Assembly (NCBI GenBank): GCA_964408795.1 | Contig: CAYPAW010000100.1 | Coordinates: forward strand, 18,270 to 82,269 | Direction: 5' to 3' | DNA from: JABMQB01 sp964408795 | GTDB lineage: Bacteria; Bacteroidota; Bacteroidia; Bacteroidales; Prolixibacteraceae | Length of the DNA stretch: 64,000 nt | Shown: in pieces, positions 43,590-53,117 of the stretch | Layout of the letters: the number at the start of each line of letters is the position of its first letter | Numbering within the stretch: position 1 is the first letter of the stretch | Translations under genes and position numbers: made by a program | Notes under the pieces: generated by a model | The model's database searches: none | Told to the model about the DNA's origin: nothing | Seen by the model: the letters and a program-made list of their open reading frames with translations, nothing else

Positions 43590-43640
43590 ACTATTGTTTA
43601 ATTTTACGTTTCCCCGGGGTGTTGCCGCCGGGTTGAATTA
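43590..43640 (-). repeat. Hairpin-rich intergenic repeat, copy D (partial)
   Basis: On the minus strand GTAATTCAACCCGGCGGC, CACCCCGGGG and AAATTAAACAATAG match the middle part of copies A and C. The copy starts at the stop codon of the upstream gene and ends close to the GH140-like ATG; the CCCTGAAAGGG part is missing. Confidence 0.7.
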
Positions 43641-46600
43641 CTCATATTTTTCAGCGATCCATAGTACCACATCTTTTCCTGAAGGCAACTCAATTTTCTG
43701 TTTGGTCCCTCCTCTCATTTCCGTGGTTTCTCTCATCTGCATTCCCGTCAGTGGATCCATATAAACCAACCTGAATTCACCGGTATAGAGTGAGAGATCC
43801 AGTTCTATGGTTTTGTTTGAACGGCTGTAGAGAATCATGCTCTGGCCTTTGTTTTCCAGGGTGTATACCTCTTTCCCGGGATTTTTCCGGTTTACGGGTT
43901 TCATTCCGGTTGCAGCCTTCAGGAACTTATCCGGCAGTTTAGCCTGAATGGATGGCATGGAGCCTCCCGCCATAAAAACAGCCCATCCGAAATGGGTATA
44001 ATTCCCTTCTGAAAAGATCACTGCTTTCCCGGGATATTGATCCCTGTATTCCCTAACTGCCCGGTAGATTTGTTCGAACGATCGCTTTCCGGGATCTGTT
44101 TTCCGGGCATGTTGGCGGGGGGCCAGTTGTTTGTCCCCGGGAGGTGCATACAGGGAGCCATCAGCCCGGTAGGCCCAGTAACGAATATCAATGATATCCA
44201 CACCCTCTGCTCTTACGGGATCCTGAAGAATGGCATCCTGAACATCTTTGGTAGCACTCAGCGACACCAGAACATGGTTGCCTGTCTCCTGTTCCCATTC
44301 AGCAATCACATCCAGCCAGAATTCCATGAAATGCAACGGACCGGTATATTCCGCGCTGATGCTCTGGATCACATTGGATCTTCCACGAAAATTATCGAGG
44401 CATTGACGAATGTACATTCTGTGGATCTCCCTGCGCACCGGATGGGTGATATCGTAAAATTGTTCTGCCATATAAATCCGTTTATCGCCGGCATAGGGCG
44501 GAGGCTCCGGGAATCCTGTCCTATTGATATTATTGGCTGGTCTCCAGGGGAAATCAGCCCAGTGGGCTCCGGCTTCCAGGATGTTGTGCTGGAAGTAATT
44601 CTGATGGATTAATATTTTCCCTTTCTCTTCAGCGAGCAGGACAAACCGGGCCAGTCGGTTCCAGTACCAGGGGTTATAGCGAAACAGGTCGTATTTACTG
44701 AGTCCGTCCCATGCCAGTCCAATGCCACTGCGTGCAAAGGGTTGCTCATAAAAAGGAGGCCACACGTCGCCGTTCATTCTGCGTACCCGTTCATGGTCAT
44801 CGCGCCTGCGATCGTACCAGAGGCCATAATTATGATCCACCGCAAGGATGTTCTTTTCCTCCATGTAGGTGACCACTTTCCGGAGGTCATCGGTATATCC
44901 GTTGCCTGTTCTTCCGGGCACAAAGCGGGTAATGGCCGGAACGGCTTTTTTTGCTTCAAAAGGGCGTGCATCGCCGCGCCACCAGGGAACATTCATCCGG
45001 TCTCCGGTCACTATCTTTTCCTGCCGGACCAGCCAGCCATTCCGGATCGATAAGGGAATCACCGGCGCCCTGGGAACTTTACGTTTTACCGGCACCTCAA
45101 CAGCCAAAACAGCATTCCCCGGATCCACAGGAATCGGATTCCGCAATGCAGCACCGGCAATATAATCCTTCAGAAGCACGGGAGGATTCAAGGCTTTTTT
45201 TGAGAGTGCCACTGCCTGATCGATGGTCGGGCTGCTGGTTGACTCTTCCGAACAGGGCATGATCTGCTCTTCATATTCCGATGGGTTTGTGCCTTGTCGC
45301 TGAGCCAGTTGGGCATAAAAAAGGCTTGGGGGTTTTATATGGCTGTTGGCTTCGTACCATAATCCGTCACCTGCAAACTGAGCCCAGGCTCCATAGGCAT
45401 AATTTTGAGCAGTAGGTGGCTGGAAGCATTCGATACGGGCAGCTGAGCACTGCCAGAACATCGAATGAGCAGCCGTCCACCCGGCACCCTGGCCGTCCTG
45501 TCCCCGGTTAGAAAAACACAAGGCATGTCCGTCAACCGTAACCCTGTCAAATAAAACACCGGAAGCCCAGCTGTCTATGGAACCGCTAAAACTGTGAGGC
45601 AGATGAGATTCACACTGCACAAAAGCATTCGGACCAGCTGCCATAAAGCCGGTAGCAAAATCGTGATACCCGCCTTCGGCATAACACCGCTGAAACAGGG
45701 TTTGCTGTCCCATGGTAAAAAAAGTGTGACGCCGTTGACCTCCGATTTCCGAAACCGGATCCCGGGAGATACAATCTTCAACCGTAACCCTGCCGGCACT
45801 CTCATAGACTGCTACAGCCGAACCGGCAAAATGCCGGAATTCAACCTGCCTGACCCAGGCATCGGTGATATTCTCGAAGGTTATCCCGAACCAACAATGA
45901 TCCTCATCCCTAAGATGGGATGAATCAACATCTGACTCCAGAATCAGGTTTTCTATTCCAACATGGGAAATCCGCCCTTCCCAGGTGTAGGGAATGACAT
46001 ACCCCCCGCCATAGACTGAATCAAGAGAGCTGGTTATCGGCGCATCCAGAAACAATTGATCGCCTTCGATTTTTTCAATTTTACGGTCCCAGTATATATC
46101 TCTTTCTCCGGGCTTCCAGCCGAGCCATCCTGATTCCCCGCCAAATTCTTCCATATCTACCTCCTGAATCCACTCTTGGGTGGATGGACGGTGGATATAA
46201 ACCCGGTTACCCGGTTCAAAAGAATCTGTATTCTCAACCCGTATTGTGTGGGAATTTACCGGAACGTACACATTTGCAATCCGAATGGGATCCCCCAATA
46301 CACGATCATCTTTCCCTTTACAGGTCAGTAAGGGATCACGGTTTATTCCACCCGCTCTGAGAACGGTACTCCGCCCGCTACCACGGATTACAATGCCTCC
46401 CGAAGAGATGGTCATCCTTCCGGATACGGTATAGTTCCCTTCTTTCAACAGCATAGCTCCCCTGAATCCATTTTCATCTGCAGGAAGCGATGCCAGGTAA
46501 TCAATGGCATTCCGGATCAGGCTGGTAGCATCCCCCCCGGTTGAAGGAACAACAACCCGCACCGGAACATAAGGAATGGCTTCGTTGGATGACCGGTACC

Positions 46601-46793
46601 CGCAATGGGAATAATCCGGAATCTCATTTCCCAGGCTGTCGGGATTACGAATTAACTGCCCGTCATTCCAGAATACAGAGGGCAAATCCCTTTCCTGACT
46701 GAACAGATGAACTGAATGGATCAGTAACCCTATGAGGATAATTCCTTTTATAAAAAAGGGTATGAATACACAATATTTTTTGGATAACATCAT
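43638..46793 (-). CDS. Secreted beta-helix / DUF6298-like two-domain protein
   Basis: This 1051-residue protein has a signal anchor or peptide (about 10-32). Residues 75-560 form a pectate-lyase-superfamily beta-helix (ISSGGIVIRGSGRSTVLRAGG, TVEDCISRDPVSEIGGQ). Residues about 620-960 look like a TIM-barrel glycosidase-type domain of the DUF6298 kind (HNYGLWYDRRRDDHERVRR, IDIRYWAYRADGSLYAPPG). A small beta domain ends the chain. Its stop codon lies in repeat copy D. It is probably a bifunctional pectin-side-chain enzyme; no activity can be assigned. Confidence 0.72.
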   Translation of the reverse strand: MMLSKKYCVFIPFFIKGIILIGLLIHSVHLFSQERDLPSVFWNDGQLIRNPDSLGNEIPDYSHCGYRSSNEAIPYVPVRVVVPSTGGDATSLIRNAIDYLASLPADENGFRGAMLLKEGNYTVSGRMTISSGGIVIRGSGRSTVLRAGGINRDPLLTCKGKDDRVLGDPIRIANVYVPVNSHTIRVENTDSFEPGNRVYIHRPSTQEWIQEVDMEEFGGESGWLGWKPGERDIYWDRKIEKIEGDQLFLDAPITSSLDSVYGGGYVIPYTWEGRISHVGIENLILESDVDSSHLRDEDHCWFGITFENITDAWVRQVEFRHFAGSAVAVYESAGRVTVEDCISRDPVSEIGGQRRHTFFTMGQQTLFQRCYAEGGYHDFATGFMAAGPNAFVQCESHLPHSFSGSIDSWASGVLFDRVTVDGHALCFSNRGQDGQGAGWTAAHSMFWQCSAARIECFQPPTAQNYAYGAWAQFAGDGLWYEANSHIKPPSLFYAQLAQRQGTNPSEYEEQIMPCSEESTSSPTIDQAVALSKKALNPPVLLKDYIAGAALRNPIPVDPGNAVLAVEVPVKRKVPRAPVIPLSIRNGWLVRQEKIVTGDRMNVPWWRGDARPFEAKKAVPAITRFVPGRTGNGYTDDLRKVVTYMEEKNILAVDHNYGLWYDRRRDDHERVRRMNGDVWPPFYEQPFARSGIGLAWDGLSKYDLFRYNPWYWNRLARFVLLAEEKGKILIHQNYFQHNILEAGAHWADFPWRPANNINRTGFPEPPPYAGDKRIYMAEQFYDITHPVRREIHRMYIRQCLDNFRGRSNVIQSISAEYTGPLHFMEFWLDVIAEWEQETGNHVLVSLSATKDVQDAILQDPVRAEGVDIIDIRYWAYRADGSLYAPPGDKQLAPRQHARKTDPGKRSFEQIYRAVREYRDQYPGKAVIFSEGNYTHFGWAVFMAGGSMPSIQAKLPDKFLKAATGMKPVNRKNPGKEVYTLENKGQSMILYSRSNKTIELDLSLYTGEFRLVYMDPLTGMQMRETTEMRGGTKQKIELPSGKDVVLWIAEKYE

Positions 46794-46806
46794 GATTATC
46801 CGTGAA

Positions 46807-47445
46807 TCAGTTTTTCTTTTCTCTTCTTTCAGCCCATTTCCTTTCTTCTTCCTTCAGGTTGTATCCTTGCTGTGATAGAAAGTTATTAATTTTCCCCTTG
46901 TATTTTCTGAACCATCCGTGTTTTTCTTCTGAAGAACCACCTACCATCGCTGAATCGCGGGCTTCCACCAGCCAGTTCCATATCCTGGATTTTTGTTCGT
47001 TGCTCAGGGAAGGAATCATTTCGCAATACGTGTTGTACGTATTGGTGGCAATCTGGTATGTAAGGCCGTCTTTCACCTGATCGATCTGTTCCCGGGAAAG
47101 AATCTCCGAGAGATCTGCTATAAAGGATAACCGGATCTGTGTAACATCCTTCCGTGCTTCGTTTTCCAATGCACTTATTTCATCCGAAAAATCGCCACTC
47201 AATCCTTTCAGTTTTTCGATTTTAGCATCCCGTGAGTCGTGCGTTGTACTCAGATTCAGGTAAAAATCAACGATCAGATCACGAACATTTATTCTTTCTT
47301 CCCCGCCGGCAAATTCCATGGCATCAACAATCCGGTCAGCCCGTTGGGTTATGACTCTCGTATAGGCTTCTTCTGCACTTTCCTGCGCTAGCACAGGATT
47401 ACAAACAAATAGCAGGCCCCATACGAATACGGCTGTTCTTTTCAT
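46807..47445 (-). CDS. DUF3826 secreted helical protein
   Basis: This 212-residue exported protein has a signal peptide ending near PVLAQ. The rest is charged and helical (ITQRADRIVDAMEF, DQVKDGLTYQIATNTYNTYCEMIPSLSNEQK), matching DUF3826 proteins that accompany pectate lyases in Bacteroidota PULs. Their function is unknown. The ATG at 47445 (KRTAVF) is preferred; an ATG at 47454 adds three residues. It sits 11 bp from the PL1 stop. Confidence 0.75.
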   Translation of the reverse strand: MKRTAVFVWGLLFVCNPVLAQESAEEAYTRVITQRADRIVDAMEFAGGEERINVRDLIVDFYLNLSTTHDSRDAKIEKLKGLSGDFSDEISALENEARKDVTQIRLSFIADLSEILSREQIDQVKDGLTYQIATNTYNTYCEMIPSLSNEQKSRIWNWLVEARDSAMVGGSSEEKHGWFRKYKGKINNFLSQQGYNLKEEERKWAERREKKN

Positions 47446-47456
47446 GCAGATCATGG

Positions 47457-49154
47457 TTAAAACAATCCTCCCTGTTTTGTCAGGGTATCAAAATTATTCT
47501 CCAGGTTCTTCCAGTCCACCTTTCTTTTGGGATTGATTCCGTGGATATATTTTTCGATATTGGTATATCCATCGCCATTGCAATCGAGGGTTGCATCGGC
47601 CGGATTTTTCGGATCCAGTCCCAGACTGGCATATTTTATCTCCCATTTGTCGGGCATTCCGTCCTGATCGGTATCGGCCCAGGGTTCTCCTTTGTATTCC
47701 GGATAACCACCTACCTGATTGATGTCTGTGATGATTCCTTTTTTATAGGAATCGGGAGGCAACCGGCGGTGTTTGAATGAAGGAACCCCTTCGGTTGTGG
47801 CGTTTTCGGCATACTCGATGTTCCCTGTTCGTACCACTCTGACAATCCGTTGGTCTACGGCATCGCGGTGCGGGAAGATTGCACCGGCATTTTCGAGGAC
47901 AAATTCATACGCTTGATTTGCATCCATCATGGATAAATGCGGCATCGGAAACGGCCGGTTCCATTTGATATAATCCCTGAATTTGCCTGTGTTGGGCAGA
48001 TCTTCAATCTGGACTCCCCCGTCCCAGTTATCCTTAGTCACCCGTTCATTGCCTTCCATAATGTTACCATCTACATAACACTTGCCATAAACAGGCTGTC
48101 CGAATTGTTCGAACCGGGATTCAGGCTTCAGAATCCTGTGTCCGATGGGCCGTTCCGTATTGGTCACCGGACCGGGTTTGAAATAATTATTCATGATGTT
48201 GTACAGGGCCGTATAGTCGCCCCCATCGATTGAACGATGCATCCAGTTAAAGATTACGTTATTAACGAAATTAAACACCCCGTTCCACCCGATGGAGGGA
48301 TTTCTCCCGCAGTTGTTGGCCCACAGGTTCCGCATAAAGGAACAATTCTCGCCTCCGAGGGTACTTCCAAAGGAATGATTCCAGGTATCCAGGGCTTCCG
48401 AAAATATCGAATTCTGAATGGTTATATTCACGGTAGGCAGTTTTTCCTGTTTCCCATTGCCAGAGCCATCGTTGTAATTATGCCGGTAGATCGACATGTT
48501 TTCATCGAGACCCCAGCTTGCCGACACATGGTCGATCATAATATTTCCTATGGGATTTCCCCCGATGGCATCATCGCGCCTTCCCACGTTGGTTTCTCCT
48601 CTGCGGAAGCGCATATGGCGGATGATCACATCGTGGGTATCGATCCATACCGTTTCTCCGGCAATACATACTCCGTCGCCGGGAGCAGTCTGCCCGGCAA
48701 TCGTAATATAAGGGGCTCTGATTATTAAGGGTGATGTAAGCCTGATGATTCCTGATACATTGAAAACCACAGTGCGGGCTCCGCCGGTTTCACAGGCTTC
48801 GCGCAAACTCCCGGGCCCACTGTCGGCCAGGCTGGTCACAGTAATTACTTTTCCCCCACGACCTCCAACGGTATACATTCCACCCCCTTCGGCACCCGGA
48901 AAGGCCGGAATCTCTGCCTGGGGTAAATCACAGGGGCGTTCGGCCCACGGAATGTAGGGACGTCCCTCCCGTGCTTCCTTCATAATCACTGGCAAGGCTA
49001 CTTCCCAGGCAGAATCAGAATGAGCTTTCGCTTTTTGCAGCATCCTCCCGGTTCGCATTTCTACATCCCGGGGAACATCAGGATATTGCCCCACACTTTG
49101 GGAAACAACGACGTGTAAAATAACTGCAATGATAATCGTTCCTTTTTTGATCAT
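47457..49154 (-). CDS. PL1 pectate lyase-like secreted protein
   Basis: This 565-residue exported beta-helix protein has the opening AFPGAEGGGMYTVGGRGG, seen in Bacteroidota PL1, followed by APYITIAGQTAPGDGVCIAG and the helix rungs RFRRGETNVGRRDDAIGGN and IDHVSASWGLDENMS with calcium-type acidic residues. The C-terminus has two EF-hand or dockerin-like loops (DTDQDGMPDKWE, DCNGDGYTNIEKY). It has no T9SS domain. It would cut polygalacturonan by beta-elimination. Its neighbour at 49287 is a paralogue. Confidence 0.9.
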   Translation of the reverse strand: MIKKGTIIIAVILHVVVSQSVGQYPDVPRDVEMRTGRMLQKAKAHSDSAWEVALPVIMKEAREGRPYIPWAERPCDLPQAEIPAFPGAEGGGMYTVGGRGGKVITVTSLADSGPGSLREACETGGARTVVFNVSGIIRLTSPLIIRAPYITIAGQTAPGDGVCIAGETVWIDTHDVIIRHMRFRRGETNVGRRDDAIGGNPIGNIMIDHVSASWGLDENMSIYRHNYNDGSGNGKQEKLPTVNITIQNSIFSEALDTWNHSFGSTLGGENCSFMRNLWANNCGRNPSIGWNGVFNFVNNVIFNWMHRSIDGGDYTALYNIMNNYFKPGPVTNTERPIGHRILKPESRFEQFGQPVYGKCYVDGNIMEGNERVTKDNWDGGVQIEDLPNTGKFRDYIKWNRPFPMPHLSMMDANQAYEFVLENAGAIFPHRDAVDQRIVRVVRTGNIEYAENATTEGVPSFKHRRLPPDSYKKGIITDINQVGGYPEYKGEPWADTDQDGMPDKWEIKYASLGLDPKNPADATLDCNGDGYTNIEKYIHGINPKRKVDWKNLENNFDTLTKQGGLF

Positions 49155-49286
49155 AACTCTTTTTAAACTTTAATTTTTAACTTTTATTTACTCTTCCGGA
49201 TGGCTTCAACATCCCACACCCTGTGTAAAAACCCTTGTAAAAACAGCAGTCTCAACGGGTGTATTTTCTTTTCAGAATCCAATCCA

Positions 49287-51113
49287 TCACTTCTTCAATA
49301 CTTTCTGTGTAAAGATTCGGCCCTCTTCTGAGAACCCTCGTACAAAATAGATACCGGAATTCCATTCGTTTGCAGAAACCCGGGTTATCCCTTTCCGGTC
49401 TTGAAATGAAAAAACCATGATCCCCAGGATATCGTAAATTTCCACCTTACAAATCGATTCAGAAGAGCGTATTTGAAGGGTTTCATTCACCGGGTTTGGA
49501 TACACATGAAACCGGTCTGATTGATTCCTTTTCGTGATGGCTGTAACCACATCCCGTGCATTCAGGTAGTTTTCGAGGTTGCTGTAACCGTTTTCGGCAA
49601 TGGCTCTTCCATCGGTTTCATCCTGGCTATTCAGGCCATGTGCTGCTTCCCAGGAATCCGGTATGCCATCGTGGTCGGCATCCACCGGGGCATCCCAGGC
49701 CGTTTCATAGACATCCCAGGCCGTGGTACCCTCGGGAGCATCCTGGGGAACCAGGTTTTTCTGGGTATCAATAATCCCGGAACCGACTCCTTTCACGGGG
49801 GTCGGTTTCCCGTTAATTTCCCATTCATACCGTTGAATTTCTATCTCCCCCAAGGTTTCCCTGATGATCCGTTCGTCGATTGCATCGCGTTTGGGCAAAA
49901 TGGCTCCGACATAATCCATCACCGATGCAAAGGCATCCTTGGCATTTTGCGTATAATGATGGTAATCTTCCAGAACACCATTCGATTGAACATGTTCCAC
50001 ATCGGTTCTGATGCTGTCGATTCGATGATAGTCTATTCCCAACCAGTTATCGGCCGTTTTATCCGGGTGGCCCACCATATGGTTACCGTCTACATACCAC
50101 TTGGCATACCCGCAAAAGGTCACCCCTTCCCGGTTGGTCGAGGGTGCAGCAAACAGCGATCCACTGGTTGCCGGTCCGGGAATAAAATAATTGTTTACCA
50201 CGTTAACATGGCTGAATCCGGTACAATTTGGGGTTCCTTCAAATTCCCCACCATAGAAAGCTCCCGATGATCCCCAGTTGTAATTGACGTTATTCCGGTA
50301 ATCAACCAATGCTTCCACATCGTTTTCATTGGATCCGTTTATGCGTGGCATCCTCGAACGATTATGGGCCAACAGGTTATGATGGTATGATGCATACTCA
50401 CCGCCCCATTGGGCCGCATACCCGCGATCCCCCTTTTTATGAATGTTGCTGTATAGTGATTCGCTTACGATACACCATTGAACCGTTGTATTGTCGTTGC
50501 TGGAAAAATGGGTTGTTTCCTCAATGCCCCAGCTCATGGAACAATGGTCGATGATAAAATTCCCGCCGTTTTCAATTCTCAGTGCGGAAGTCTCCTCGCC
50601 TGACTCATCGCCGGGACGAAAGCGCATATAGCGAATGATCAGATTCTGCGAACCTCCCAGATTCACCGTTGCACCCCGGATACAGATTCCGTCTCCCGGA
50701 GCGGTCTGCCCGGCAATCGTAAGATTGCTTCTTTTCACCCTTAATTCGCCTTTCAGGTTTATCACACCTCCAACCCTGAAAACAACGGTAAGCGGCCGGT
50801 CTACGGTATAGGTTCCGATGATGGGATCAACAATCTCCTCTTTGCCCTGTTTCAAAGCCCAGCGCAAACTCCCCTCCGGAGGATCCGCCACATCATCTTC
50901 AAGGGTTGTGACCGCAACCACCCTTCCTGTTGTGCCATTTCCCCGACCCCCGGTTGCATACTTGCCGTATCCTTCAGCCCCCGGAAAAGCCAGGGTCTGA
51001 GCTGTTATCCTGTTTGCATTTCCAACCACCCCGGTGACCAACAACACCATAAGAAACTTCCTGTTTGCAAACCAGCGAAAAACAGAAAAAGATCCCTGAA
51101 TTTTCTCCTTCAT
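49287..51113 (-). CDS. PL1 pectate lyase with T9SS sorting domain
   Basis: This roughly 608-residue protein has a signal peptide (ending near RITAQ), a PL1 beta-helix starting AFPGAEGYGKYATGGRG, the block DHCSMSWGIEE, a calcium-loop segment (DADHDGIPDSWE), and a C-terminal type A T9SS sorting domain (FHVYPNPVNE through YFVRGF and QKVLKK). It is therefore exported to the surface or released. The ATG at 51113 is chosen because longer in-frame starts up to 51239 overlap susD and disrupt the signal peptide. It presumably makes the first surface cuts in pectin. Confidence 0.9.
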   Translation of the reverse strand: MKEKIQGSFSVFRWFANRKFLMVLLVTGVVGNANRITAQTLAFPGAEGYGKYATGGRGNGTTGRVVAVTTLEDDVADPPEGSLRWALKQGKEEIVDPIIGTYTVDRPLTVVFRVGGVINLKGELRVKRSNLTIAGQTAPGDGICIRGATVNLGGSQNLIIRYMRFRPGDESGEETSALRIENGGNFIIDHCSMSWGIEETTHFSSNDNTTVQWCIVSESLYSNIHKKGDRGYAAQWGGEYASYHHNLLAHNRSRMPRINGSNENDVEALVDYRNNVNYNWGSSGAFYGGEFEGTPNCTGFSHVNVVNNYFIPGPATSGSLFAAPSTNREGVTFCGYAKWYVDGNHMVGHPDKTADNWLGIDYHRIDSIRTDVEHVQSNGVLEDYHHYTQNAKDAFASVMDYVGAILPKRDAIDERIIRETLGEIEIQRYEWEINGKPTPVKGVGSGIIDTQKNLVPQDAPEGTTAWDVYETAWDAPVDADHDGIPDSWEAAHGLNSQDETDGRAIAENGYSNLENYLNARDVVTAITKRNQSDRFHVYPNPVNETLQIRSSESICKVEIYDILGIMVFSFQDRKGITRVSANEWNSGIYFVRGFSEEGRIFTQKVLKK

Positions 51114-51219
51114 ATTTTTTATTTCCTCTTTATTCAATCCTTGTTTTTTTGTGTTTACACCAAACATCGTTTCCGGTTTCATTATCAAGATGCATTCCGG
51201 ATAATATCCCAAACGCAAC

Positions 51220-53052
51220 TTACTCAGCCAACGGATCAAAAGTACCGTTTATCCAACCCAATGTTTGCTCCACAGCCGGACTTTTATTCAGCATGGAGGA
51301 AGGAACCGCAAAAAAGTCATAGAGTTCACGATAGTCAAACACTACACTCTGCCCCTGATAAGTATCCAGATTCCGTACTGAGTAGGTAAAATATTTACTG
51401 AAGCTACTTTCATCGTTTAAATCGAGGCTTCCGTTCATGAGGGCTGTATCAATTCTCAGCTTTCCGTGATAGGGCGATGACTCGTCTGTAATTTCCAGAT
51501 GGCATCCGCTTAATGCACGGTATGACAAGCCATGGCGTTGCATTCCGTTCAGTTTTTTCACATAGGGTCCCAAATCTTCCCTGAACATTTTTCTACGCCG
51601 CAGGTCCCAGTATCTTTTGTTTTCAAAGGCAAACTCAACCTGACGTTCCACCATGATAATCTGCCGTAACATCTCTTTCGAAACCGAGTTGGCAATTCCA
51701 TACCCACCATCTCCCGGTTCGATGCCAGCCCGTTCGCGGATCGCCCGTATATAGGTAAGGGCTTCATCGGTATACCCCAGTTCATTGGCACACTCAGCGG
51801 TGTTCAGGAGCACTTCAGCATAGCGAAGTTCAATCCATGCGGTGCTTGACTGTCCGATATTCTCCCGGGAAAGGGTCGGATCGGTCGCTTTTCTGTTATA
51901 AAACCCCGTTACCGGAACCCGGTTTGCTTCCTTTGAATTTCTGAATGTCCACACATTGGTTTCATCTCTGCCACTCATGGTCCATTCGGACCCGTTGTAG
52001 GCTATGGTAGCATAAAAACGGGGATCGCGGTTTAACCAGAAGCGGGCTGAATCATAGCCTGAACCCGGTTCATGAATCAGCTTTCCGTTTGCCATTGGAA
52101 AAGCTTTAACCAGTTCCCAGGTAGGAGTAAACCCGGAACTTCCCCCTCCGGAATAGGGCCGTACATTGTCCTCCCAGTTGTTTGTATAGGCATTGCCGGC
52201 AGCCAGACTGTAACGTCTGAAAAGAATGGCCTCCTGGTTTTCCAGTACATTGGTTGTAAAAATAGCGCTAAATTCGGGATACAAAGCCCGGGGCTGTCTC
52301 ATTTGGGACAAGCGTTCCATGGCCTCTTTATTGGCATCGTAAGCTCGTTGCCACCGGGAGGGATCATTGTTGGGATTGAACATTGGGCTGGCCCAGGCCA
52401 GGAGTACCCGTCCCTTGAAAGCAGCAGCAGCCCCACAGGTGATGCGTCCCTGATCTTCAGGCAATGTCCATTCCCCCGGCAATCCATCAATGGCCTCGTC
52501 CAGGTCCTCTACAATTTCATCGATGGCCACTCCTGTTTTGCTCCTGGGAACATCCAATGCCTCAGAGCCCTCATAGGGATCCTGCACCTCCTTGACAATG
52601 GGTATGCCACCATAAAGCTGCACCATCTCCCAGTAGCGGTAAGCCCTGAAAAACAAAGCCTGCCCTGCCAATACCCCCTTTATGCTATCCGCTATTGAAG
52701 ACCCTTCAATGCCTTCCAAAGCAATGTTGATCTTCCGGATCAACTGATACTTTTCCTTATGAAAAACAGTGACCTCATTGATATCGCTCTCCGTTACAAA
52801 TCCATACAAAAGATCATTGTATTGGGTTGATGAAGAATAGGTCTCATCGGTTAACTGACTGTTATGCCCAAACGAAACACCCGGCATGTTGGATACATAC
52901 AAATTATTTATATACAACTCAATGGAAGTGGCGTCCTCCCAAATGCGGTCATCCAGGGTGGTGAGGTCGTGTTTGTCTAAAACATCCTCACACGATACCC
53001 CAACGATCACAATGGCCGTTAAAGCAATTATTTTAAAGGGATGTGATTTCAT
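51220..53052 (-). CDS. SusD/RagB-family glycan-binding lipoprotein 2
   Basis: This 610-residue lipoprotein (GVSC, Cys21) is the partner of the SusC at 53118. The SusD N-terminal segment (EDVLDKHDLTTLDDRIWED), the helical core (QALFFRAYRYWEMVQLYGGIPIV) and the C-terminal RagB block (IIMVERQVEFAFENKRYWDLRRRKMF) are all present. It lies 65 bp downstream of susC and 106 bp upstream of the PL1-T9SS gene, fitting a pectin-oligosaccharide importer. Confidence 0.97.
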   Translation of the reverse strand: MKSHPFKIIALTAIVIVGVSCEDVLDKHDLTTLDDRIWEDATSIELYINNLYVSNMPGVSFGHNSQLTDETYSSSTQYNDLLYGFVTESDINEVTVFHKEKYQLIRKINIALEGIEGSSIADSIKGVLAGQALFFRAYRYWEMVQLYGGIPIVKEVQDPYEGSEALDVPRSKTGVAIDEIVEDLDEAIDGLPGEWTLPEDQGRITCGAAAAFKGRVLLAWASPMFNPNNDPSRWQRAYDANKEAMERLSQMRQPRALYPEFSAIFTTNVLENQEAILFRRYSLAAGNAYTNNWEDNVRPYSGGGSSGFTPTWELVKAFPMANGKLIHEPGSGYDSARFWLNRDPRFYATIAYNGSEWTMSGRDETNVWTFRNSKEANRVPVTGFYNRKATDPTLSRENIGQSSTAWIELRYAEVLLNTAECANELGYTDEALTYIRAIRERAGIEPGDGGYGIANSVSKEMLRQIIMVERQVEFAFENKRYWDLRRRKMFREDLGPYVKKLNGMQRHGLSYRALSGCHLEITDESSPYHGKLRIDTALMNGSLDLNDESSFSKYFTYSVRNLDTYQGQSVVFDYRELYDFFAVPSSMLNKSPAVEQTLGWINGTFDPLAE

Positions 53053-53117
53053 GGATCGGTATATTTTTGTTAATGTTCATGGTTGCTTTCTTATCATTTA
53101 AACCCGGCATGCAAAAA

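Noticed and set aside
49224..49244. Direct repeat TGTAAAAAC x2 upstream of the first PL1 gene's 3' neighbour
   Set aside because: Two nine-base A-rich copies three bases apart in a short spacer are easily due to chance.
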